From Bog-950 sp964423405 (GTDB lineage: Bacteria > Bacteroidota > Bacteroidia > Chitinophagales > LD1): a stretch of 64,000 nt of DNA. The notes under the pieces were generated by a model, which was not told where the DNA came from, did not search any database, and saw nothing but the letters and a program-made list of their open reading frames with translations. Position numbers and translations under genes: made by a program. Shown here piece after piece: positions 53,097 through 60,398 of this stretch; positions within the stretch are counted from its first letter, which is position 1, and each line of letters opens with the position of its first letter. The stretch spans positions 1-64,000 of the forward strand of contig CAYREY010000014.1 in the NCBI GenBank assembly GCA_964423405.1, read 5' to 3'.

Positions 53097-54314
53097 CTAT
53101 TTTTTTGCTTGCTGCAGAAACGGATTTTTCTTCCAGATATACGCAGTAGCTGCAATACCCAGCAAAAACATTACAATAGATATCACCTCGCTTTGGCGTA
53201 AGGCAAGTCCTCCTATATGGTACAGGTCGCGGCCGCTAAGGTCGCGCCATTGTTCAATGGCAAACCGCTGTATGCCTATCAATATCATAAATATGGTAAA
53301 GATAATACCCGGCTTATAGGTCATTTTTTTGCGTAGTGCCCACAGTATTAAAAATATCGTGGTACACATTAAAAATTCATACAATGGTGTTGGGTAGGCC
53401 GCATAGGTTAAAAAGTGGCAATGCTCCTCTGCACAACCCGGTATTACGTTCTGCGGGTCCATATCAATAATGTTGTGCTCATAGTGGTTGCTCCACAATA
53501 GCTGCGGAAACCAATCGGGTTTGGTATGAGGGTTAGGTAAGCCCCAATCTCCATCGCCCGATACATGGCAACCAATACGACCAATACCATTGGCCAGAAT
53601 AAACCCCGGTGCTACAGCATCAAAAAAATGTGGTATGCTGAATTTTTTACGCCAGGCATAAAATGCAAAACCTGCACCGGCACATATCAAACCGCCAAAC
53701 ACCGAAAGCCCGCTGAATAACGAGCCTATAGGGTCATCCCAAAAGTGGGCATAGTCGCCGGGGTTCTCCAGATAGTTAAAAAATGCGGCACCGCTTACAC
53801 CCAGCACCATGGCTATTATCACCAGGTCGCCTATACCATCCGATGGGTAGATGGTAATTTTTTTTCTTTCCGGTTTAGGCAGTTGTTGTTTCTTCTTTTC
53901 GTTGTATTGGTAGTAAGCCATGGCCGCACCGCCCAGCAAACCACCTATCAGGCTGCCCTTTGCCGACTGCAGATAATCGGCAATACTTAATCCGCTCATC
54001 AACTCCTGCTTATAGGCAAACAGGCCAAACAACTTGGCAAATACTACAAACGAAAACAAAAAGTAAACCAGTGTTTCGGTAGGTGAGGGGGCTTCGCCAA
54101 CCGTTATCTCCTGTTCTTGCCCTGCCAATAATCCAAGTTGTTCGCGGCGGCGCATTTCTATTACCGCCATGGTAGCAGCGGCAAAAAAGCCCATTGCTAC
54201 CCAAAAACCATAACTGTAAATGGGTATAAAACGAAAATCGGCAGCGGGGGACTGATTAAAAAAATGATAGATAAAATCGGTTACCTTGGGGTAGCAGCGC
54301 AATAGCATAAGCAT
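53097..54314 (-). CDS. Prolipoprotein diacylglyceryl transferase-like protein
   Basis: Lgt moves diacylglycerol from phosphatidylglycerol to the lipobox cysteine of lipoprotein precursors in the inner membrane. The protein has several membrane helices and the signature GIGRIGCHVSGDGDWG, plus the family start RFIPIYSYGFWVAMGFF. At 405 residues it is much longer than the usual 260-290. The extra length is an N-terminal extension, a charged loop (YNEKKKQQLPKPERKK) and a periplasmic segment around NVIPGCAEEHCHF. It may be the cell's Lgt or a paralogue. Confidence 0.85.
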   Translation of the reverse strand: MLMLLRCYPKVTDFIYHFFNQSPAADFRFIPIYSYGFWVAMGFFAAATMAVIEMRRREQLGLLAGQEQEITVGEAPSPTETLVYFLFSFVVFAKLFGLFAYKQELMSGLSIADYLQSAKGSLIGGLLGGAAMAYYQYNEKKKQQLPKPERKKITIYPSDGIGDLVIIAMVLGVSGAAFFNYLENPGDYAHFWDDPIGSLFSGLSVFGGLICAGAGFAFYAWRKKFSIPHFFDAVAPGFILANGIGRIGCHVSGDGDWGLPNPHTKPDWFPQLLWSNHYEHNIIDMDPQNVIPGCAEEHCHFLTYAAYPTPLYEFLMCTTIFLILWALRKKMTYKPGIIFTIFMILIGIQRFAIEQWRDLSGRDLYHIGGLALRQSEVISIVMFLLGIAATAYIWKKNPFLQQAKK

Positions 54315-54386
54315 TGGTTAAATACAGTGCATATATAACGCGCTTTCCGGTATAATAATATACCGGTTGTTAAATGCAGGTTTTGG

Positions 54387-55721
54387 CTATGCTATGGAAA
54401 GCTCCAGATGTTTGGTTCCCTTTACATAACCAAAATCCGAGACTTCGTTTAGCCGGATGGTTTGTATGGTGTTCCACATATCCTCTTCGTAAGGTATGCC
54501 TGTTTTTATGTAGTTATCGGTAAAGCCATAACGGATACCGCCATCGTTCTCTGCTTCAAACAGTACTTTACGCTCAGTACCTACGTGCTCGCTATAAAAC
54601 TTACGGCGTTTTTTCTCGCTTAGTATGCGCAGCATTTTGTTGCGTTCTTTACGCTCTGGTACCGGTACAATAGGCGTAATGTTCAGCGCCCGTGTGTTCG
54701 CACGTTCACTGTAGGTAAACACATGCAGGTACGATACATCCAGCTCGTTTATAAAGTTGTAAGTCTCTAAAAACTGCTCCTCTGTTTCTCCCGGAAAACC
54801 CACTATAACATCTACACCAATACAGGCGTGTGGCATTACCTCTTTAATCTTAGCTACCCGCTCTCGGTATAGTTTGGTTAAATACTTACGGCGCATCAGC
54901 TTCAGTATCTTATCGCTGCCACTTTGCAATGGTATGTGAAAGTGCGGCATAAAGCGTTTGCTCTGCGCCACAAACTCTATAATCTCGTTGGTAAGCAGGT
55001 TCGGCTCTATCGATGATATACGGAACCTTTCTACTTCTTCTATTTTATCCAACTCCAGTGCCAGCTTGTAAAAATTCTCATCGGTGCGTTCATTGCCATC
55101 GGTGGTTTTACCATAGTCGCCCAGGTTTACACCGGTTAGCACAATTTCTTTTACACCGGTGGCAGCTACCTTACGCGCAACCTCTACCGTATGGGCTATG
55201 GTATTGCTGCGGCTTTTGCCTCGCGCCATAGGTATGGTACAAAACGAACAGAAGTAATCGCAGCCATCCTGTACTTTTAAAAAGCTACGCGTGCGTTCGC
55301 CCTGGCTATAGGCATCGGCATAAAACTCTACATTATCTATATCGCCGCTTATTACTACCGGTGCAGTTTGCTCTTCAAGCTGTTCAATATACTCGTGTAT
55401 CTTAAATTTTTCATTAGCCCCCAGCACCATGCTTACGCCCTTAATCTTGCTTATTTCTTCGGGTTTTAACTGGGCATAGCAACCCACTATTATCACCTTG
55501 GAATCCGGGTTTGTTTTCAGTGCATTTTTTACTACCTGCTTGGTTTCTTTATCGGCATTCTCGGTTACGCTACAGGTGTTTATTATATAATAGTCGGCCC
55601 GGTCGCTAAACTCTACCTTCTCAAAACCCTGCTCGGTTAGTATGCGGGCTATAGCCGAGGTTTCAGAAAAGTTGAGCTTGCAACCCAGGGTATGCAGTGC
55701 TATTTTACGGTTGTAATACAT
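54387..55721 (-). CDS. mtaB: tRNA methylthiotransferase MtaB
   Basis: MtaB adds a methylthio group to t6A37 of tRNAs reading ANN codons. The start at 55721 (MYYNRKIALHTLGCKLNFSE) is chosen over the longer frame; it gives 444 residues. The protein has the MTTase domain with its cysteine set (TLGCKLN, NTCSVTENAD, VGCYAQ) and the radical SAM motif CDYFCSFC at about residues 155-162. A C-terminal TRAM-like domain follows. All [4Fe-4S] ligands are present for both clusters. Confidence 0.93.
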   Translation of the reverse strand: MYYNRKIALHTLGCKLNFSETSAIARILTEQGFEKVEFSDRADYYIINTCSVTENADKETKQVVKNALKTNPDSKVIIVGCYAQLKPEEISKIKGVSMVLGANEKFKIHEYIEQLEEQTAPVVISGDIDNVEFYADAYSQGERTRSFLKVQDGCDYFCSFCTIPMARGKSRSNTIAHTVEVARKVAATGVKEIVLTGVNLGDYGKTTDGNERTDENFYKLALELDKIEEVERFRISSIEPNLLTNEIIEFVAQSKRFMPHFHIPLQSGSDKILKLMRRKYLTKLYRERVAKIKEVMPHACIGVDVIVGFPGETEEQFLETYNFINELDVSYLHVFTYSERANTRALNITPIVPVPERKERNKMLRILSEKKRRKFYSEHVGTERKVLFEAENDGGIRYGFTDNYIKTGIPYEEDMWNTIQTIRLNEVSDFGYVKGTKHLELSIA

Positions 55722-55957
55722 CGGGGCGCGAAGATAGCAAAATACCACTTTAATAGCCTGACTTAAAGCAGCTATTAGCCATTATAATAAGTTGTTAAAA
55801 TACACCGTTTTTTATGCCTTGCCTACACCCTTGTCTTTTAACTTGCTTATTATTAGTTGTTTATGCCTATGCTCTGCCTATACCCCTCTGCTTATTTTGC
55901 CTACACCCGGCCATTTTTATAAATTAAATAAAAATTATATTTGTTTGGTGTATTAAA

Positions 55958-56012
55958 CAAAACCCCGCCACAACATTGTTGGGCGGGGTAAACTAAAAAG
56001 CGTCCTGGCGCT
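55958..56012. repeat. 55-base exact repeat, left of the N gap (contig overlap)
   Basis: These 55 bases recur exactly at 56113-56167, on the other side of the gap. The length equals a standard assembler k-mer, so this is probably the shared end of two contigs and not a biological duplication. Confidence 0.85.
55962..55986 (-). terminator. Terminator of the GGxNDGF/FN3 gene (copy left of the gap)
   Basis: CCCCGCC/GGCGGGG with an inner CAAC/GTTG stem; on the minus strand it is followed by TTTTGTTT. The same hairpin is present in the copy at 56113-56167, 55 bases or fewer after the stop of the gene at 56168. Confidence 0.75.
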
Positions 56013-56112
56013 NNNNNNNNNNNNNNNNNNNNNNNNNNNNNNNNNNNNNNNNNNNNNNNNNNNNNNNNNNNNNNNNNNNNNNNNNNNNNNNNNNNNNNNN
56101 NNNNNNNNNNNN
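56013..56112. other. Assembly gap of 100 N
   Basis: A run of exactly 100 N, the default size for a gap of unknown length. Identical 55-base ends on both sides suggest that the true gap is zero or negative. Confidence 0.95.
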
Positions 56113-56167
56113 CAAAACCCCGCCACAACATTGTTGGGCGGGGTAAACTAAAAAGCGTCCTGGCGCT
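56113..56167. repeat. 55-base exact repeat, right of the N gap (contig overlap)
   Basis: Identical to 55958-56012. It ends directly at the stop codon of the gene on the minus strand (56168) and contains that gene's terminator hairpin. Confidence 0.85.
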
Positions 56168-58636
56168 TTATCGATGTATAACCAATCTTACACTGCGTTG
56201 TAGGGTGGGTGTGGTAATATGGCACAGGTACACCGCATCGGCTATGCCCGATATATCAATGGTATTAAGCATACCGGCCTGCAAGGCTTGCTTTAATACT
56301 ACACTCCCCTGCATATTATACATGGTTAGCGTAGCATCACTGGTACTTATACCGGTTATGTACAGTTGCTGGCCATTGTTGGGGTTGGGGAACAACTGCA
56401 ATTTCATATCGTTTCCAATAGCAGGTTCCTCATTTACACTGGTAGTAGTTTCATCTGTTTTAGAAGCACCCATTACATAAGGCCCCAGCCAGTCGCTCCA
56501 CAAACCAGCACTACATTCATCGCGTACGTACCAGGTAAAGCCCGGTGTGTTACCGCTGCTGAAGAAGTGAGTTGGGTTGGTAGGGCTTTGTGTACGGTAG
56601 TAACCACTGGTTTGCGATATTGGCGCGCCGTTAGGCGAAGTAATATTCATACCGGCAGCTATCTGGTATCTTTTACTGCCATCCAGGTATAGCGGCGAAT
56701 CCCACTTTACTATCAGCACCGTGCCCGATGTTACAAATATACCCTGGTTGGTAGGGGCTGCGCAGGCATTGCCACCACCCGGTGTGGTAAACTCGTTCCA
56801 GGTGGTAAAGTCAGTACTATCGCCATTGGGGCAATATTGTTTTACCCGCCAATTGTAAGTAGTGCCCGGCGATAATCCGCTCACCGTTTCGGCAAAGTTG
56901 TAACCGGTGGTGGCTGGTACTTCGTAGGCAGTAGTGCCGCCGGTAGCTTGGTTGCGTACTTCTAACATGGCCGCCGTGTTGTTGTTTACACTTACCCAGT
57001 TAAGCACTGCCGTGGTACCGGTAACGGTGCCCACACTCATGTTAGCAGCTATAGGCGCAGTGCAGGCAAGTGGTGTAATAGTGTAAGGCCCTGCCCAGGT
57101 GGTAGTATCGCACATGCCACATATCTCGCGTACGTACCAGGTTAAGTTGCCTACGCCCGCTTCGGCAAATAAATTGTGCGAGCGTATGGTGCCGCTAACG
57201 TTAGCAGGTTGTATAACATACACCGGTGAGTATATGCCGGCCTCTGGCGATGTAATACCAACACCATAACTCAACTGGTAAGGTTTGTTGGTTTCGGTAG
57301 TGTATATACTGTTCCAGCTCAGCCTTGCATTCTGCGTGTTTAGTACTGTAGTTGCTAAATCAGTAGGGGCGGTACAACCCGGCGATGTATATGTGGTGCC
57401 GGTAATGTAGTCGCTGTACTTATTTACCCCGCATTGCTCGCGTATTTTGTAGGTAAAAAAAGTACCGGTAGGCAGGCATGTTACAGTACGGCTCATAGGT
57501 GTGCCGGTAATGTTGCCGCCAAAGTTGTAGGTGGCTGTACTACCTGTTGGTGTTAGTTCAATCTCGTAACCATAGTTGCTTACACCGGCTGTTGTTACCC
57601 CTGGTTCCCAACCAATGCTTACTGTGCTGCCACTACTACCTAAGTGCTGAGGTGTAGTAGGTGCAGGGCAATCATCGGGCAGGGTTGTAAAGCAGTAATG
57701 CGGGCTTGGTTCGGTGCTAACGCCCGGGCCGCAATGCTCCTGTAAATTGAAACAGTAATTTCTGCCGGCTGTAAGGCCCGTAAATTCAACCGATACAGTT
57801 GTGTTACTGCCATAGGGCTCGGCGATGTTGCGTACAATAGTGCCGTTTACACCGTCGGTTCTTACCAGTATGGTGTAACTGGTAGCCCCGCTGTTAAACT
57901 TAGGCCAGGTAAACGTAGCACTGTGTTTGGTAATATTGGTTAGCCATTGTATTTGCAAAAGTACAGGCGTGCCGCATGACTCAACCGCAGGTGGTGTTAC
58001 ACTGCTACCCCAGGCAAAACCATCATTACTGCCGCCCTTGTAAGGGTTAAAGGCTGCTGCCGAAGGTGTAATACGTGAGTTAGCAAAACCATCATTGTTA
58101 CCGCCGGCAAATATGTTGAAAGTAGCTGCTGGTAGTAAACGGCTGTTACCAAATCCATCGTTACTGCCACCGGTAAACAGGTTAACCGGTACGGGCGAGT
58201 AGCCATTATGCCACGCAAAGCCGTCGTTTGTTCCGCCTGCATACATATTAAATGCCGCCGCAGGGGTTAGTGCCGATGCACTTTGTCCATCGTTTGTTCC
58301 ACCCGCATACATATTAAAATTTGTTGCAGTGGTATTGTAGCAGGCATAGCCATCGTTCTTGCCGCCGTTATACATGTTTACAGTTACTGGCGAATAGCCA
58401 TTGTGCCAGGCAAAGCCATCGCTGCTGCCACCTTTAAATGGGTTAAAGGTAGATGGGGCTGCCAGCTTACCCGCTGCATAACCATCGCCATAGCTCCATT
58501 GGTTATACATATCGGCGCCATAGCTACGCTCTATCTTAGATGCACTATTGCCATCGTTGCCCCCGCCGTTGAAGTTAGGTTGGGCAATACCTGTAATAGT
58601 TGCAAGTAGGCTTGTTATTAATAGGCTCCATTTCAT
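56168..58636 (-). CDS. T9SS type A protein with nine GGxNDGF repeats and fibronectin III-like domains
   Basis: The start at 58636 (MKWSLLITSLLATITGIAQ) is a clean signal peptide; an ATG seven codons upstream would put charged residues before it. After it come nine repeats of about 21 residues with the core [NF]-x-[YF]-x-GG-x-[NS]DG[FYQ] (for example NMYAGGTNDGFAWHN, NLFTGGSNDGFGNSR), the second one degenerate. Then follow about five fibronectin III-like domains, each starting C-x-AP-T. The end is a type A T9SS sorting domain (LQLFPNPNNGQQLYITGIS). I know no named domain for the GG-x-NDG repeat. It is downstream of the SUMF1-domain gene, 68 bases away, likely one operon. Confidence 0.85.
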   Translation of the reverse strand: MKWSLLITSLLATITGIAQPNFNGGGNDGNSASKIERSYGADMYNQWSYGDGYAAGKLAAPSTFNPFKGGSSDGFAWHNGYSPVTVNMYNGGKNDGYACYNTTATNFNMYAGGTNDGQSASALTPAAAFNMYAGGTNDGFAWHNGYSPVPVNLFTGGSNDGFGNSRLLPAATFNIFAGGNNDGFANSRITPSAAAFNPYKGGSNDGFAWGSSVTPPAVESCGTPVLLQIQWLTNITKHSATFTWPKFNSGATSYTILVRTDGVNGTIVRNIAEPYGSNTTVSVEFTGLTAGRNYCFNLQEHCGPGVSTEPSPHYCFTTLPDDCPAPTTPQHLGSSGSTVSIGWEPGVTTAGVSNYGYEIELTPTGSTATYNFGGNITGTPMSRTVTCLPTGTFFTYKIREQCGVNKYSDYITGTTYTSPGCTAPTDLATTVLNTQNARLSWNSIYTTETNKPYQLSYGVGITSPEAGIYSPVYVIQPANVSGTIRSHNLFAEAGVGNLTWYVREICGMCDTTTWAGPYTITPLACTAPIAANMSVGTVTGTTAVLNWVSVNNNTAAMLEVRNQATGGTTAYEVPATTGYNFAETVSGLSPGTTYNWRVKQYCPNGDSTDFTTWNEFTTPGGGNACAAPTNQGIFVTSGTVLIVKWDSPLYLDGSKRYQIAAGMNITSPNGAPISQTSGYYRTQSPTNPTHFFSSGNTPGFTWYVRDECSAGLWSDWLGPYVMGASKTDETTTSVNEEPAIGNDMKLQLFPNPNNGQQLYITGISTSDATLTMYNMQGSVVLKQALQAGMLNTIDISGIADAVYLCHITTPTLQRSVRLVIHR

Positions 58637-58704
58637 AAGCAAATGTTTTAAGTACAATAGTTAAATACACATTCTTTGTAGTATTCAACTTGCTTTTGTA
58701 ATGG

Positions 58705-60240
58705 TTATTTAATAACGCCTCTTATGCCCTGCTGTGCCGGAAAAGATGAAGTTGGTCCGCTTGAACGGTAAAGCAAATCGGTAGGTTGTGCAAAAAGAGG
58801 TAGTGTAGAACCCGGCACTCCCAAGGGCTCAATTTTAGATACAGTAAAAGCCGTATATGTTAACTCAGCTCCTGTATAGCCATCGCTGTTTACAATACCA
58901 TCGCCATGTGTGCCGTTCCATAGCGACCACGCCAGGCCATAACCATATCCGGTATGGGGTTCAAAGCAGCTATTGCTTAACTCCATTACGCCATAATAGC
59001 TACCGCCGCTGTTTAGCCTGGTAGAACCCGTAGGCTTGGCAAATGCTCCATTACGGGTGCCGGCATTGCTACCTGGTCCGTTTACTACAGTAGTACTTGT
59101 TTCATTGGCGCCATATCTGTCGTAATCTAAAGTAACCTCGTTTTTGGTTGTATTACCCCAGGCATATTCACCCTGTACCGGTACCAACGGCCCTCGGCAG
59201 GCCTTTTCGTATTCATAACCGGTCATTGGGCGCAGGCCAGCCCAATCCAGGTATGCCAATACATCTATCATTTTTTCAACCAGCACACCATTATTCTGCC
59301 CATCGTTGGCTTCGTTAAAAATACCGTTGCGGTTGGCATCGCAACCAAATACAGCAGGCTCTGTTAACGATGTAAAGGTGGCCGATGTTACAGCCCATGA
59401 CGGGCTTCCGTATGAGAGCGCACCCGATGACTTGTTTACAAAATCGTAACCCGGGGCCAGTATATTCTGCTGCGTGCGGGTAAGGGTATTCATAAACTCG
59501 CAGTAGGCTTCGTTGCTCAATTCGTATTTCATAATAAAATATTCAGCTACACCATTCGGGTAAGTAGATGAAACAGCTATATGCATGTTGTTGAGGTAAG
59601 TAGTGGCGGTAAGCCCGGTGCCACCACCTACACTGGTTACGTTTAATGGGGCATTGGTGGTTAGGTTGGTTTTTATATAGGATGTACTGCTGCCATCGCC
59701 CGCCCAAAAACTGCCCTGCGGTATATCCACCATCTCCAGCGCATATACTCTAAACTCTGGATTGGCTAAAGTTACACCAGCAGGTAACGTTACCACTACA
59801 TTAAAACTCATAGCCACGTTGTACACACCAGCATATTCGGGGTTGTTTTGTGTGGCAGCACTGGTGCCTTTTTGCCGGCGTACCATATAGCCGGTTACCG
59901 GGCCGGTGGTAATGCCGGTTTTTTTAGCCTGCACATCAAACTGTACCCCCGGTGTATTAAGTGTATCGGCTATGCTTGCAGGTACGTTATTGGCAGATCC
60001 CGGGTTAGCCAGCACAGCATGCTGCCATTCAGAGTTGGTTATATCTTTATACTTTACAAACAGCCAGGTTGCATCTCTAAACTGGCCGCTGCCATCATGC
60101 CAGCTGTTATCCCAGGCCAGGCTAATGTTTAGCTGCTTGGTAGTGGGGTTATAGCTGTTCAGTTTTACTCGTATGTTATTGGCCCACATACAAAGCGGCA
60201 GGGCAAAGGCCGCTATTAAAAGAAGAAATTTGTTTTTCAT
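58705..60240 (-). CDS. Exported SUMF1/FGE-fold protein
   Basis: The 511-residue protein has a signal peptide (MKNKFLLLIAAFALPLCMWA). A beta-rich N-terminal part (about 20-210) follows. Then there is a SUMF1/formylglycine-generating-enzyme-type domain (about 225-511; EYFIMKYELSNEAYCEFMN, RPMTGYEYEKACRG, GEYAWGN). The paired active cysteines of true formylglycine-generating enzyme are not visible near the C-terminus (SSGPTSSFPAQQGIRGVIK), so sulfatase activation is unlikely. In Bacteroidota such domains are often binding or structural parts of the gliding/T9SS machinery or of surface proteins. It is the first gene of a unit with the GGxNDGF protein. Confidence 0.82.
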   Translation of the reverse strand: MKNKFLLLIAAFALPLCMWANNIRVKLNSYNPTTKQLNISLAWDNSWHDGSGQFRDATWLFVKYKDITNSEWQHAVLANPGSANNVPASIADTLNTPGVQFDVQAKKTGITTGPVTGYMVRRQKGTSAATQNNPEYAGVYNVAMSFNVVVTLPAGVTLANPEFRVYALEMVDIPQGSFWAGDGSSTSYIKTNLTTNAPLNVTSVGGGTGLTATTYLNNMHIAVSSTYPNGVAEYFIMKYELSNEAYCEFMNTLTRTQQNILAPGYDFVNKSSGALSYGSPSWAVTSATFTSLTEPAVFGCDANRNGIFNEANDGQNNGVLVEKMIDVLAYLDWAGLRPMTGYEYEKACRGPLVPVQGEYAWGNTTKNEVTLDYDRYGANETSTTVVNGPGSNAGTRNGAFAKPTGSTRLNSGGSYYGVMELSNSCFEPHTGYGYGLAWSLWNGTHGDGIVNSDGYTGAELTYTAFTVSKIEPLGVPGSTLPLFAQPTDLLYRSSGPTSSFPAQQGIRGVIK

Positions 60241-60306
60241 AACAATAATGTTTGATGGTTATACAATTTGTAGGGCAAATGTGCCCCGAACCGGGCTGGT
60301 GTTTTG

Positions 60307-60345
60307 GCCGTTTGTGCCAAATGCGGTAGCCGTTGTGCCAAATGC
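60307..60345. promoter_or_regulatory. Direct repeat fitting a LytTR binding site
   Basis: GCCGTTTGTGCCAAATGC (60307-60324) and GCCGTTGTGCCAAATGC (60329-60345) are near-identical. Their first nine bases start 22 apart with a 13-base spacer. This fits the LytTR rule of two direct repeats [TA][AC][CA]GTTN[AG][TG] separated by 12-13 bases, with one and two mismatches. It lies between the divergent SUMF1 gene and the hybrid kinase gene. Confidence 0.55.
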
Positions 60346-60398
60346 AGCTGTGGCTGTTTTAAATGTTTTTTGTTGTATGGCTTTTGTTCTATTTTAAC

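Noticed and set aside
55901..56131. 76-residue minus-strand ORF through the gap
   Set aside because: Its middle is made of N; the frame only exists because unknown codons were not read as stops.
58705..60240. True formylglycine-generating enzyme
   Set aside because: The paired active-site cysteines near the C-terminus are missing and no sulfatase gene is present.
60363..60398. Upstream ATG for the hybrid kinase with a hydrophobic start
   Set aside because: The extra 12 residues are too short for a membrane anchor, and the ATG at 60399 begins the helical domain directly.
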